Shown here: piece by piece, positions 48,665-59,560 of the stretch | Layout: every line of letters begins with the position of its first letter | Position numbering within the stretch: the first letter of the stretch is position 1 | Origin: Streptomyces sp. Edi4 | GTDB lineage: Bacteria > Actinomycetota > Actinomycetes > Streptomycetales > Streptomycetaceae | Assembly (NCBI RefSeq): GCF_040253615.1 | Contig: NZ_JBEJGY010000004.1 | Location: 3,534,001-3,598,000, forward strand | Length of the DNA: 64,000 bases | Direction: 5' to 3' | Made by a program: the position numbers and the translations under genes | Notes under the pieces: model-generated | Databases searched by the model: none | What the model was told of the DNA's origin: nothing | Seen by the model: only the letters and a program-made list of their open reading frames with translations

Positions 48665-50431
48665 TCACCCCAGCAACCCCACCGGCACACCCACCACCCG
48701 ACTCCGCAACCACTCGGCCACCCCCTTCCCTTGAGGATCGAACCGCCCCTGCGCCGCAACCCCCTCCCCCAGCAACCCCTCCACCACGAAATTCAACGCC
48801 CGCAGGTTCGGCAGCACATGCCGCGTGACCCGCAACTCCCCGCACTCCGGCAGGAGTTCACGGAACAGCCCAACCGTCAGCGTCCCGGCCAGCCACCCCC
48901 ACACCCGCTCCGACCGCGCCCACACCCCCACGTTCACGTCCCCACCCTTGTCCCCACTCCGCGCCCCCGCCACCGCCCCCAAGGGCACCCGCCGAACCAC
49001 CCCACCCGCACCAGGCGCCGCCGCGTCGAACGCGGACAGCACCGGCTCCGGAACGGGCCGCAGAGGCGATGTGCGCGGCGCGGGCGGTATCGACTCCCGT
49101 ACGCCGTCCGGGAGCACGGCCACCTGACGCACGCCCCCCGCGTCCACGTACCGCGCCGAGAACACCCCGTACGGCGCCCCCTTCGACGGCGGCGCCGTGA
49201 CATGGAAGCCGGGGTAGCTGCCGAGCGCCAGCTCGACCGCCGCGCCGCTCACCACCCGCCCCACAGCCTCGGGATCGGCGTCCCGCACGACGAGACGCAG
49301 CAGGGCACTGGCGCATTCCTGCGTGTCCGCGTCCGCCCGGTCGGTCCGGGCCAGCTCCCAACGCACCGACTCCGGCCGGGACTTGGCCCGCCCGAGCGCC
49401 GCCTCGACCTGCTCCCGCACCATCGCGGCCTTCTCCCGCACGTCGAGCCCCGTCAGCACGAACACGACCTCGTTGCGCCACCCGCCGATCCGGGTGATCC
49501 CGGCCTTCAGGGTGGGCGGCGGCGCCTCGCCCCGCACCCCGCTGATCCGCACCCGGTCCGGCCCGTCCTGGTCGAGCCGTACGGTGTCGAGCCTCGCGGT
49601 GACGTCGGGCCCCGCGTACCGCGCGCCGGAGGTCTCGTACAGGAGCTGCGCGGTGACCGTGCCCGTGTCGACGACCCCGCCGGTACCGGGGTGCTTGGTG
49701 ATGACGCTCGTGCCGTCGGCGTGGATCTCGGCGAGGGGGAAGCCCGGGCGCAGCAGGTCGCCGGGGGCGAAGTCGGTGAAGAAGGCGTAGTTCCCGCCGG
49801 TGGCCTGGGTGCCGCACTCCAGGACGTGCCCGGCCACGACCGCGCCCGCGAGCGCGTCGTACTCCTCGGGCCCCCAGTCGAACCACCACGCCGCCGGGCC
49901 GGTGACGAGCGCCGCATCCGTGACGCGTCCGGTGACCACGATGTCCGCGCCGGCCCGCAGGCAGGCCGTGATGCCGCCGCCGCCGAGGTAGGCGTTGGCG
50001 GTGAGGGCGCCCTCGGGCAGCGCGAGCGCGTCCCCTTCGACGTGCGCGACCCGCGCCGGAACGCCGACCCGGTCGCTCAACTGCCGTATGGCGCCGGCCA
50101 GTCCGGCCGGGTTGAGCCCTCCGGCGTTGGTCACGATCCGCACCCCGCGCTCACGCGCGAGCCCCAGGCACTCCTCCAACTGGCGCAGGAACGTCTTGGC
50201 GTACCCGAGCCCCGGGTCGCGCAGCCGGTCGCGGCCGAGGATGAGCAGGGTGAGTTCGGCGAGGTAGTCGCCGGTGAGGACGTCGAGGGGGCCGCCGGTC
50301 AGCATCTCGCGCATCGCGTCGAAGCGGTCGCCGTAGAACCCGGAGGCGTTCCCGACGCGCAGCACGCTCCGGTCCGCCCGGTCCGCCCGGTCCTCCCGGT
50401 CCGCCCGGTCCGTCGGACCGCCCCGGCTCAT
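48665..50431 (-). CDS. AtuA-like protein (DUF1446 family)
   Basis: 588 residues; ATG at 50431 overlaps the preceding stop. The N-terminus has a DRADREDRADRADR repeat before the conserved start LRVGNASGFYGDRFDAM. The core has GDYLAELTLLILGRDR, RIVTNAGGLNPAGLA, GADIVVTGRVTDAAL and a C-terminal AGARSGDKGGDVNVGVWAR. AtuA is required for acyclic-terpene utilisation in Pseudomonas, with unclear chemistry. Its presence with a carboxylase pair supports an atu-like pathway. Confidence 0.92.
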   Translation of the reverse strand: MSRGGPTDRADREDRADRADRSVLRVGNASGFYGDRFDAMREMLTGGPLDVLTGDYLAELTLLILGRDRLRDPGLGYAKTFLRQLEECLGLARERGVRIVTNAGGLNPAGLAGAIRQLSDRVGVPARVAHVEGDALALPEGALTANAYLGGGGITACLRAGADIVVTGRVTDAALVTGPAAWWFDWGPEEYDALAGAVVAGHVLECGTQATGGNYAFFTDFAPGDLLRPGFPLAEIHADGTSVITKHPGTGGVVDTGTVTAQLLYETSGARYAGPDVTARLDTVRLDQDGPDRVRISGVRGEAPPPTLKAGITRIGGWRNEVVFVLTGLDVREKAAMVREQVEAALGRAKSRPESVRWELARTDRADADTQECASALLRLVVRDADPEAVGRVVSGAAVELALGSYPGFHVTAPPSKGAPYGVFSARYVDAGGVRQVAVLPDGVRESIPPAPRTSPLRPVPEPVLSAFDAAAPGAGGVVRRVPLGAVAGARSGDKGGDVNVGVWARSERVWGWLAGTLTVGLFRELLPECGELRVTRHVLPNLRALNFVVEGLLGEGVAAQGRFDPQGKGVAEWLRSRVVGVPVGLLG

Positions 50432-51252
50432 GAGGCGTCCTCGGCCGCGCGGGGCGGGCGGCCGGGTCCCGCCGGGCCGGCGAAGGCCTGAGCGATGTCG
50501 AGCCAGCGGTCGGCGTCGGCGCCCTCGGCCCGTACCGCGGTGTCGCCGCGGTGCAGCCGCTGGGTGACCAGGAGGCAGAAGTCCAACGCGGGCCCGGTGA
50601 CGCGCTGTTGGGCGCCCTCGGGACCGTACGTCCACACCGCGTCGCCGTCGGGCGCGGTCAGCTCGACCCGGAACTCCTCGTCCGGCGCCGCGAGTCCGTG
50701 TACGGCGAAGGCGTAGCCGCGGGCGCGGACGCCGATGCGGGCGACGTGGCGCAGCCGGGCGGTGGGCCTGCGGGTGCGGCCCAGGGCGTCGAACACGTCC
50801 TGCCCGTGCGCCCAGGTCTCCATCAGCCGGCCCGTCGCCATCGACGCGGTGGACATGGGCGGCCCGTACCAGGGAAAACGCGCCCCGGCCGGCGCGGCCC
50901 GCAACTCCTCCTGGAGCCGTACGCGGCTGTCGCGCCACCACGAGAGCAGTTCGGCGGGCGGCAGCAGCGCGCCCGCCTCTGCCCCGTCGTCCACGAAGCG
51001 GTCCGGGGCCGCCGCCGCCTTCTCGGCCTCGGCGGCGAAGGCCTCGGGGTCGGTGACGGCGAGCAGGGCGGCGGTGTCGGTCCACGCGAGGTGGGCGACC
51101 TGATGGGCGATGGTCCACCCCGGCGCGGCGGTCGGCGTGGCCCACTGCGCGGGGCTCAACTCGCCGATGGCGACGTCCAGTTCACCCCCTTCCGCGCGCA
51201 GGTCGTCCAGCACGTCGAGTACGGCGTCGGTCGGACCGGCCGGTTCGGACAC
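50428..51252 (-). CDS. Maleylpyruvate isomerase-fold (mycothiol-dependent) protein, TIGR03084-like
   Basis: 274 residues; GTG at 51252 with GGGGAG six bases upstream. The N-terminal DinB-like helical bundle has the metal-binding pattern GWTIAHQVAHLAWTD and WAHGQDVFDALGR (three His expected). The family (TIGR03084 / wyosine base formation) is frequent in actinobacteria and often next to AtuA-type genes. First gene of the operon; downstream genes overlap it in series. Possibly a mycothiol-linked step, but the reaction is not known. Confidence 0.87.
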   Translation of the reverse strand: MSEPAGPTDAVLDVLDDLRAEGGELDVAIGELSPAQWATPTAAPGWTIAHQVAHLAWTDTAALLAVTDPEAFAAEAEKAAAAPDRFVDDGAEAGALLPPAELLSWWRDSRVRLQEELRAAPAGARFPWYGPPMSTASMATGRLMETWAHGQDVFDALGRTRRPTARLRHVARIGVRARGYAFAVHGLAAPDEEFRVELTAPDGDAVWTYGPEGAQQRVTGPALDFCLLVTQRLHRGDTAVRAEGADADRWLDIAQAFAGPAGPGRPPRAAEDAS

Positions 51253-51672
51253 GGTGCGCTCCCCTCCGGGACAGCGGGTGTGCCACGGAGCATGGCAGCG
51301 GCGCGGAAAACAAGCAAGCGTGCTTGCATGTATTTTCTGGCCGTTGCGGGGCTGCGGGACTGCGGGGCTGCGGGACTTGGTTCGGTCAAGGCCCCCGGCG
51401 TCACGGGTCTGTACCGGCGGACGGTGGGCGCCCGGCCGGCCGTCAGGGACACGGCAACCGGCGCCCCGGCGGGCCCGGGCACGGCTGGACGGGAGTGCGG
51501 CCGGGGGCGCGGCTCGCTGTGCGCCGCCTGTGCGTGTAACAGGAATGTCCTGGGGCGCGCCGGGGAGGAACGGTTCACCGGGCCATGAGGTCCTGATGGT
51601 CATACCGACGCCCGCTCGTGCCGGACCGTACCGAGCGGCCCGCACCGCCAACCGATCCTGAGGGAAGAACCG
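51253..51672. other. Regulatory gap between catabolic operon and lipoprotein gene
   Basis: No gene is supported in this 420-base divergent interval. It contains the TetR-type palindrome (51309-51332) near the operon start, a low-complexity GGGCTGCGGGACT triplication (about 51350-51375) and, close to the lipoprotein gene, the ribosome site AGGGA. Confidence 0.55.
51309..51332. promoter_or_regulatory. Candidate TetR operator in front of the catabolic operon
   Basis: Left arm AACAAGCAAGC (51309-51319), two-base centre, right arm GCTTGCATGTA (51322-51332); the arms pair at nine of eleven positions. The site is about 60-80 bases upstream of the first gene, overlapping a possible -35 (TTGCTT on the minus strand). 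This form is typical of TetR repressors of acyl-CoA degradation. The likely ligand-responsive repressor is the TetR protein encoded at the operon's end. Confidence 0.6.
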
Positions 51673-52374
51673 ATGCGCGTTCGCAAGCTCACCTTCGCCG
51701 CCCTGGCCGTCGCCGCGGGCCTCTCGCTCACGGCCTGCCAGAACGACGACGGTTCCACGGCACAGAGCGACCCGTCGTCCGCCTCCAGCGCGTCGACGGG
51801 AGGCGGTTCGGGCTCGGCGGGCGCGAACGCGGGTACGGGTACGAGTACGGGCGGCGCCCAGAGCGGCGGCAAGGGCACGGGCGGCAAGGGCACGACCGCG
51901 GGCACGGGGTCGAGCGGCACGGGGGGCTCGGGGGGCTCGGGGAGCGGCGCCAAGGGTGGCAAGTGCACCGCGGCGGACCTGAAGATCTCGGCGACGGACG
52001 CCACGGTCGGCGGTGACAAGGACCGCACGGTGGCGGTGGAGTTCAAGAACGTCAGCGGCCACGACTGCTCGGTGGCCGGTTTCGCGGGCGTCGACCTGAA
52101 GCTCGCCGAGGGCACCCTGCCGGCCAAGCGCACGGGCGATCCGGCCGGCCCCTACACCCTCAAGAACGGCAAGTCTGTGTACTTCGGGGTCACCTACCCG
52201 CACAACGACACGGGCGGCTCGGGCGTCCGCGTCACGGGCCTCCTGGTGACCCCGCCCGGCGACACGAAGACCGTCTCGCTCCCCTGGCCGGGCGAGGCGA
52301 CCCTGCCCGTGACGGACGACACCACGTCCCAGGTGAAGGTCGGCCCGATCGGCAGCGCGGGCCAGGGGAACTGA
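51673..52374 (+). CDS. DUF4232-type lipoprotein
   Basis: 233 residues; ATG at 51673 with AGGGA seven bases upstream. A lipoprotein signal ends in LTAC with the lipidated Cys22. A long Ser/Gly/Thr linker (residues 28-95, GSGGSGSGAKGG style) leads to a beta-sandwich of the DUF4232 family from about 97: CTAADLKIS, VEFKNVSGHDCSVAGFAGVD, LKNGKSVYFGVTY. Such lipoproteins are abundant at the outer membrane face in Streptomyces; role unknown. Monocistronic with a strong terminator. Confidence 0.9.
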   Translation: MRVRKLTFAALAVAAGLSLTACQNDDGSTAQSDPSSASSASTGGGSGSAGANAGTGTSTGGAQSGGKGTGGKGTTAGTGSSGTGGSGGSGSGAKGGKCTAADLKISATDATVGGDKDRTVAVEFKNVSGHDCSVAGFAGVDLKLAEGTLPAKRTGDPAGPYTLKNGKSVYFGVTYPHNDTGGSGVRVTGLLVTPPGDTKTVSLPWPGEATLPVTDDTTSQVKVGPIGSAGQGN

Positions 52375-52388
52375 GCCCCGCACAAGTG

Positions 52389-52433
52389 GGGGCCGGGTAA
52401 TCAGGGGCCGGGTAATCAGGGGCCGGGTAATCA
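52389..52433. repeat. 15-bp tandem repeat, three exact copies
   Basis: GGGGCCGGGTAATCA at 52389, 52404 and 52419. The fourth occurrence starts at 52434 and becomes the left arm of the terminator hairpin. Confidence 0.95.
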
Positions 52434-52463
52434 GGGGCCGGGGCAGAAGCCCCGGCCCCTTTT
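52434..52463 (+). terminator. Intrinsic terminator of the lipoprotein gene
   Basis: Perfect 11-bp stem GGGGCCGGGGC (52434-52444) with GCCCCGGCCCC (52449-52459), loop AGAA, followed by TTTT. The three upstream 15-bp repeats each contain GGGGCCGGG and could compete for the right arm. Confidence 0.92.
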
Positions 52464-53032
52464 CGCGACCCCGGACCGCGCCCGCATCCCGGCGCCCGTC
52501 CCGGCGGGTGCCCGCGTGGCCCGGCGGGGGGAGCCCGCGCGGCCCGGGGCGGGCGGAACGCGGCCCCGGGGCGGAACCCGCCAACCGGGGTCCGGGGCGC
52601 AGCCCCAGGAACCCGCGCCCTCCGACCCCGCCGCACGGGCGGGCGGGAAAACCCCGGGGTCTGGGGCAGCCCCAGGGACCCACGCCCTCCGACCCGGGCC
52701 GCGAGCAACCCCCAGGGTCAGGGGCTCGGGGACGGAACCCCCCAACCCGGGCCAGAGGCAACCCCCCGGGGTCCGGGGCGAAGCCCCGGGGACTCGCACT
52801 CTCCAACCCCGCCGCACGGGCGGGCGGGCGGGAAAACCCCGGGGTCTGGGGCGAAGCCCCAGGGACCCGCACTCTCCAACCCGGGCCGCGAGCAACCAGG
52901 CACCCGCACTCTCCAACCCGGGCCAAGCGCAACCCCCAGGGTCAAGGGCCAGGCACTCGCACCCTCCAACCCGGGCCAAGCGCAACCCCCAGGGTCAGGG
53001 AGCCACCTCGCCCGGCCGCGCCCGCGCAGCAC
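52464..53032. repeat. GC-rich repeat region without genes
   Basis: About 570 bases composed of reiterated segments: palindromes of the type GGGGCGAAGCCCC or GGGGCAGCCCC, the phrase ACTCTCCAACCCGGGCC at least four times between 52795 and 52985, and CCGCACGGGCGGGCGG twice. No convincing coding pattern in any frame. It resembles the other repeat blocks in style but uses different units. Confidence 0.75.
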
Positions 53033-53983
53033 CTACCCCCTGCCAACCCGGATCTGCGTCCGCACCGCCCCCACGCTCGCCCCGATCACGAGCCCGATCG
53101 CGAGCGCCTGGGGCCAGGACAGGGACTGGTCCAGGATGAGGAAGCCCGCTGCCGCCGCGATCGCCGGCTCCAGGCTCATCAGGATCGCGAAGGTGGAGGC
53201 GGGCAGGCGCCGCAGGGCCAGGAGTTCCAGGGTGTAGGGCAGGACCGACGACAGGACGGCGACGGCCGCGCCCAGCGCCACCGTCGAGGGCACGAGCAGC
53301 GCCGTACCGGCCTGCGCGACGCCGATCGGCAGGAAGACGACCGCGCCCACCGCCATCGCCAGCGCCAGCCCGTCCGCCTGCGGGAACCGGCGCCCCGTAC
53401 GCGCGCTGAACAGGATGTACACCGCCCAGCACACCCCCGCCCCCAGGGCGTAGGCCGCGCCCACCAGGTCGAGGCCGCCGAAGCCGCCGCCGCCCAGGAG
53501 GATGACACCGGCCAGGGCGAGCCCGGCCCACACCACGTTGACCAGCCGCTTCGAGGCGAACACGGACAGCGTCAGGGGGCCGAGGACCTCAAGCGTGACG
53601 GCGACACCGAGCGGAACGCGGTCGACCGCCTGGTAGAAGAGCCCGTTCATGCCGGCCATCGCCACGCCGAACGCGACGACCGTGCCCCAGTCGGCCCGCG
53701 AGTGCCCCCGCAGCCCGGGCCGGCAGATCAACAGCAGGACGATTGCCGCCGCGACGAGCCGCAGCGTCACCACTCCGGCCGCGCCGGCCCGCGGCATCAG
53801 CGTCACCGCGAGAGCCGCGCCGAACTGCACCGACATGCCGCCCGCCACCACGAGCGCGACCGGCGCGAACGCCGCCCGGCGCCCACCGCGCCCCGGCCCC
53901 TTCAGCGCGCCGGCCGCCTCCGGTACGGCGACGGCGGCCGCCGCGACCGGTTCGGCCGCACCCGTGCCCTGGACCGGATTCAC
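53033..53983 (-). CDS. EamA/DMT-family permease (RhtA-like exporter)
   Basis: 316 residues from GTG at 53983. Ten membrane helices in two EamA repeats: VALVVAGGMSVQFGAALAVT to about residue 170, and GAAYALGAGVCWAVYILFSA onward. Conserved residues such as the TFAILMSLEPAIAAAAGFLI segment (A-x-L-x-x-x-E-P) define the RhtA/YdcZ-like amino-acid or metabolite exporters. A Pro/Ala/Val-rich N-terminal extension of 40 residues precedes helix 1. Substrate unknown. Confidence 0.92.
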   Translation of the reverse strand: MNPVQGTGAAEPVAAAAVAVPEAAGALKGPGRGGRRAAFAPVALVVAGGMSVQFGAALAVTLMPRAGAAGVVTLRLVAAAIVLLLICRPGLRGHSRADWGTVVAFGVAMAGMNGLFYQAVDRVPLGVAVTLEVLGPLTLSVFASKRLVNVVWAGLALAGVILLGGGGFGGLDLVGAAYALGAGVCWAVYILFSARTGRRFPQADGLALAMAVGAVVFLPIGVAQAGTALLVPSTVALGAAVAVLSSVLPYTLELLALRRLPASTFAILMSLEPAIAAAAGFLILDQSLSWPQALAIGLVIGASVGAVRTQIRVGRG

Positions 53984-54140
53984 CGGCGTCCACCTCCGTC
54001 AGATCAATTCATTGGACTTCCAGGGTCAGTATTCTGCACCGCGCTCGCCGCGCGCAAGCACTTTCCCGCCCCAACCGGAATACCTCAGTCCATCCAATGT
54101 AAGCGGCGTCCGCGCCCGCTGCCCCTCACCCCTGCGGACG

Positions 54141-57017
54141 TCATGACCGTCCCAGCCCCTCCGCCAACACCTCCGCCAGGTGCCTGGCCTCCCGGCCCGC
54201 CAGCTGCGCCAGTTGCGTACGGCAGGAGTAACCGTCGGCAAGCAGCTCCGTACCGGGCGCCGCGGCCCGTACCGAGGGGAGCAGCTGGTCCTCCGCGCAG
54301 GCCAGCGACACCTCCCAGTGGCCGCGCTCGAAGCCGAAGTTCCCGGCCAGACCGCAGCACCCGCCGCTGAGCTCACCCGTCAGACCCGCACGCTCGCGCA
54401 GGCGGCGTTCGGCGGCGTCACCGAGGACCGCGTGCTGGTGGCAGTGGGTCTGCCCGGCCACCGGGCGGTCCAGGCGCGGCGGCGTCCAGTGCGGCGCGCA
54501 CTCCTCAAGGACCTCGGCGAAGGTGCGTACCGACGCCGCGAGGCGAGCGGCCCTCGGGTCGCCGGGCAGCAGCTCCGGCAGGTCCGTGCGCAGGGCGGCC
54601 GCGCAGCTCGGTTCGAGTACGAGGACGGGAAGACCGGGGCCACCGGGAACACCGGGACGGCCGGGAACACCGGGGCCGCCTGCGTCGGGCAGGTGCGGCT
54701 CCATGACGTCCAGGGTGCGGCGCAGCACCGCCTTGGCGCGGTCGAGCTGGCCGGTGGTGACATGGGTGAGCCCGCAGCAGACCCGCCCGGAGGGGAGCGC
54801 CGCGCTCACGCCCGCGTCCGCGAGCACCCGCAGCGCGGCCCGGCCGACCTCCGGGGACAGGTGGTTGGTGAAGGTGTCCGGCCACAGGAGTACCGCCGCC
54901 GCGTCGGGCTCCGGCCGGTTCTTGAGACCGGCCAGGAACGTGCGCGGCGCGAGCGGCGGGATCGTACGCTCCGGCGCGATCCCCGCGAGCCGTTTCGCCA
55001 GCGCCGCCAGCGGGCGGACGCGTGCGGCCGCGTTCAGCGGGCCCGCAAGCGGCGCGGCCAGCCGCAGCCACTCGGGGAGCCGGCCGAGGGCGTAGTGGGC
55101 GGCCGGGCGCGGGCGCCCCCGGTAGTGGTGGTGCAGGAACTCCGCCTTGTACGTGGCCATGTCCACCCCGACCGGGCAGTCGCTGCGGCAGCCCTTGCAG
55201 GACAGGCACAGATCGAGCGCGTCGCGTACCTCGCGCGAGCGCCACCCGTCCGTGACCACCTCGCCCGCCAGCATCTCGTGCAGCAGCCTGGCCCGGCCGC
55301 GCGTGGAGTGCTCCTCCTCCCCCGTGGCCCGGAAGGACGGGCACATGACATCGGCCGAACCACCGCTCGCGGTACGGCATTTGGCGACCCCCACGCACCG
55401 GCTCACCGCCGCCTTGAAGTCGCCGCCGTCGTGCGGGTAGCCGAACGCCACGTCCACCGCACGCTTCGGCAGCGCCTCGAAGCGCAGGTTCTCGTCGAGC
55501 CGCGCAGGCCGGGCCAGGATGCCGGGGTTGAGCAGGCCGTCCGGGTCCCACACGTCCTTGAACCGGCCGAACAGCTCCACCAGTTGGGGCCCGTACATCT
55601 TCGGGAGCAGTTCCGCGCGGGCCTGGCCGTCGCCGTGTTCGCCGCTGAGTGAACCGCCGTGCGCCACCACCAGAGCGGCCAGGTCCTCGGAGAACGCGCG
55701 GAAACGCGCGACGCCGGGCGCGCTCACCAGGTCGAAGTCGACGCGCACGTGGACGCAGCCCTCACCGAAGTGCCCATAGGGGATGCCGCGCAGCCCATGG
55801 GAGGCCAGCAGGGCGCGGAACTCCCGCAGATACGCGCCGAGCCGGGCGGGCGGCACCGCGCAGTCCTCCCAGCCGGGCCAGGCCTCGGTGCCGTCGGGCA
55901 TCCGGGTCGCGGTGCCCGCCGCGTCCTCGCGGATCCGCCACAGCGCGCGCATCCCGGCGACGTCGCCGACCACGGCGGTGTCCTGGGCGGCGCCCGCGCG
56001 CGCCAACTCGGCCGCCCTGGCGCGTGCTTCGGCCTCCGTCGCCCCGCCGGTCTCGACAAAGAGCCAGGCCCCGCCGCGCGGCAGCCCGGCCCCGCCCCGT
56101 ACCCGTACGAGATCGGCGGCCATGCCCTCGACGGTCAGCGGCCGGTACGCCAGGAGGCCGGGCGCGGCCTCGGCCGCCGCGCCCTCGTCGGGGTAGCCCA
56201 GGACCGCGAGCGCCCGGGCGCGCGGCGTCTCCACCAGGCGTACGGTGGCTTCGGTGACCACGCCGAGGGTCCCCTCGCCGCCGCAGAACGCCCGTGCCAG
56301 ATCGGCGCCGCGCTCGGGGAGCAGGGCGTCCATCGCGTAGCCGGAGATGCGGCGCGGCAGGTCCTGCGGGTATCCGGTGCGCAGCGTCGCGAGGTGGCGG
56401 TCGACGAAGGCGCGCAGGCCTTCGGGCGCTGTCGAGTTCTGCCAGCCGCGTGACAGATGGTGAAGTTTGCCTTGTGCGCTGACCACTTTCAGATCACAGA
56501 TGTTGTCAGCTGTCGTCCCCCATGCCACCGAGTGCGCCCCGCACGCGTTGTTGCCGATCATCCCGCCGAGCGTGCAGCGGCTGTGGGTGGAGGGGTCGGG
56601 CCCGAAGGTGAGCCCGTGGGGCGCCACCGCCTCCCTCAGTACGTCCAGCACAAGTCCCGGCTGCACCACGGCGGTTCGGGCCCGCGCGTCCACCGCGATC
56701 AGCGACCGCATGAAGCGGGTGAGGTCGAGGACGATCCCGGCGCCGGTGGCCTGGCCCGCGATCGAGGTCCCGCCACCGCGCGGCACCACCGGCACCCCGT
56801 GGGCCCGGCACACCGCGAGGACCGCCGCCACGTCGTCGGCGTCGCGCGGGGCCACCACACCCAGCGGCACCCGGCGGTAGTTGGAGGCGTCCATGGTGGT
56901 CAGGGCGCGGGCGGTGACCCCGAGGTCCACCCGGCCGCGCACCGCACGGGACAGCTCACGCCCCAGCTCGCGGGACAGCTCACGATCGCTTCCTCGGCCC
57001 TGCGCACCCTTAGCCAT
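54141..57017 (-). CDS. FAD-linked oxidase / Fe-S dehydrogenase (D-lactate or 2-hydroxyacid type)
   Basis: 958 residues; ATG at 57017 is chosen since the upstream extension to 57074 has no homology appearance. The FAD-binding PCMH domain (about 35-260) shows VVPRGGGTSIAGQATGAG; a FAD oxidase C domain follows (SGEHGDGQAR). A ferredoxin domain at about 560-640 has two cluster motifs, CVGVAKCRT...MCPSF and CLSCKGCRSDCPVG. Two CCG domains (VCCGLTH, GGCCGLAGNFGF) end the protein, as in GlpC. The combination oxidises a D-2-hydroxyacid and passes electrons to quinone at the membrane. A Gly-Pro repeat (GPGVPGRPGVPGGPG) lies between the CCG parts. Confidence 0.93.
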   Translation of the reverse strand: MAKGAQGRGSDRELSRELGRELSRAVRGRVDLGVTARALTTMDASNYRRVPLGVVAPRDADDVAAVLAVCRAHGVPVVPRGGGTSIAGQATGAGIVLDLTRFMRSLIAVDARARTAVVQPGLVLDVLREAVAPHGLTFGPDPSTHSRCTLGGMIGNNACGAHSVAWGTTADNICDLKVVSAQGKLHHLSRGWQNSTAPEGLRAFVDRHLATLRTGYPQDLPRRISGYAMDALLPERGADLARAFCGGEGTLGVVTEATVRLVETPRARALAVLGYPDEGAAAEAAPGLLAYRPLTVEGMAADLVRVRGGAGLPRGGAWLFVETGGATEAEARARAAELARAGAAQDTAVVGDVAGMRALWRIREDAAGTATRMPDGTEAWPGWEDCAVPPARLGAYLREFRALLASHGLRGIPYGHFGEGCVHVRVDFDLVSAPGVARFRAFSEDLAALVVAHGGSLSGEHGDGQARAELLPKMYGPQLVELFGRFKDVWDPDGLLNPGILARPARLDENLRFEALPKRAVDVAFGYPHDGGDFKAAVSRCVGVAKCRTASGGSADVMCPSFRATGEEEHSTRGRARLLHEMLAGEVVTDGWRSREVRDALDLCLSCKGCRSDCPVGVDMATYKAEFLHHHYRGRPRPAAHYALGRLPEWLRLAAPLAGPLNAAARVRPLAALAKRLAGIAPERTIPPLAPRTFLAGLKNRPEPDAAAVLLWPDTFTNHLSPEVGRAALRVLADAGVSAALPSGRVCCGLTHVTTGQLDRAKAVLRRTLDVMEPHLPDAGGPGVPGRPGVPGGPGLPVLVLEPSCAAALRTDLPELLPGDPRAARLAASVRTFAEVLEECAPHWTPPRLDRPVAGQTHCHQHAVLGDAAERRLRERAGLTGELSGGCCGLAGNFGFERGHWEVSLACAEDQLLPSVRAAAPGTELLADGYSCRTQLAQLAGREARHLAEVLAEGLGRS

Positions 57018-57175
57018 GGACCCAGGATGCCCCTGCCGTGAGGGAAGGGGACGGTGTCGCGATACTGTCTCCAACGTGTCCTGAAAAAGCCTTGTTGACC
57101 TGAATGCGACTGTTCAACGCTCCCAATGAGCGGGAATGTTCACCAAGAACTATCCAATTCGATCACCAACTCTCC

Positions 57176-57181
57176 TATAGT
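57176..57181 (+). promoter_or_regulatory. Possible -10 element for the conservon
   Basis: TATAGT in an AT-rich stretch (57075-57180) about 111 bases before the cvnA start. No good -35 is seen. Two similar GCGGGAATG/ACGGGAATG motifs at 57129 and 57203 flank it and may be an operator. Confidence 0.35.
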
Positions 57182-57291
57182 TGCCCCTCGTTCCCCGTGA
57201 ACGGGAATGCGTCCTTCCCCCTCGCCCACCCCTCGCCCGCCCCTCGACCCCGCCCCCTTCGCCCGCCATAAGCGCTGTAAGGCATTGATCA

Positions 57292-58814
<1,523 letters not shown>

Positions 58815-58818
<4 letters not shown>

Positions 58819-59216
58819 CCGGCACCACCACCGACGAGAAGCTCAACTGGCTGCTGGAGAACCTGCTCCAGCGCACCCCAGGCGCCCGCCACGCCCTCGT
58901 GCTCTCGCGCGACGGCCTCAAGCTGTGCCGCACCCCCGAGCTCTCCGTCGACCAGGCCGACCAGCTCGCCGCCATCTCCGCCGGCATCCAGAGCCTGTCG
59001 CACGGGGCGTCCATGGAGTTCGGCGACGGCAGCGGCGGGGTGCGCTCCGCGATGGCGGAGTTCTACGGCGGCATCCTGTTCATCGTCGAGGCCGGGGAGG
59101 GCGCCCATCTCGCGGTGGTCGCCGCCGAGGACGCGGACGCGGGGCTCGTCGGGCACAACATGTCCGAACTGGTGGAACAGCTCGGCGAATACCTCAGCGC
59201 CGAGCCGCGGGCATGA
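58815..59216 (+). CDS. cvnB: Conservon roadblock/LC7 protein CvnB
   Basis: 133 residues with a single roadblock/LC7 fold: LNWLLENLLQRTPGARHALV, SRDGLKLCRTPELSVDQADQ, LAAISAGIQSLSHGASMEFG and an Ile/Val-rich beta region AEFYGGILFIVEAGEGAH. CvnB likely acts with the GTPase CvnD as a GAP-like or scaffold partner, similar to MglB. ATG overlaps the cvnA stop; the end overlaps cvnC by four bases. Confidence 0.95.
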
Positions 59217-59560
59217 GCCGGCCGGGCCGGGACGACTCGCCGGACCGGCTCTACACGCTCACCGGCGGACGCAGCCGTTCCGGTTCGGCCGCCTTCGACC
59301 TGGTCACGCTGGTGGTCACCGAGTCGGACCCGGCGCCCGGCATGCAGTCCGAGCACGCGGCGATCCTGCGGATGTGCCGCTTTCCGACGGCGGTCGTGGA
59401 GATCGCCGCCGAGCTGCGCCTGCCCGTCACGGTGGTCCGCATCCTGCTCGCCGACCTGCACGACACCGGCCGGATCAGCGCCCGCCATCCGCGCTCCGGC
59501 CACAGCCTTCCCGATTCCGACATCCTGGAGCAGGTGCTCGTTGGCCTCCGAAATCTCTGA
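59213..59560 (+). CDS. cvnC: Conservon DUF742 protein CvnC
   Basis: 115 residues: the characteristic DUF742 sequence RLYTLTGGRSRS, LVTLVVTESDPAPGMQSEHA and AAELRLPVTVVRILLADLHD with a winged-helix-like core, which may be a DNA- or protein-binding module. Its 3' end overlaps cvnD by 20 bases. It is a required member of every conservon. Confidence 0.95.
   Translation: MSRPGRDDSPDRLYTLTGGRSRSGSAAFDLVTLVVTESDPAPGMQSEHAAILRMCRFPTAVVEIAAELRLPVTVVRILLADLHDTGRISARHPRSGHSLPDSDILEQVLVGLRNL

Noticed and set aside
57017..57120. BldN-type promoter for the FAD/Fe-S dehydrogenase
   Set aside because: CGTTGA is present on the minus strand near 57112, but the nearest GAAC is wrongly spaced.
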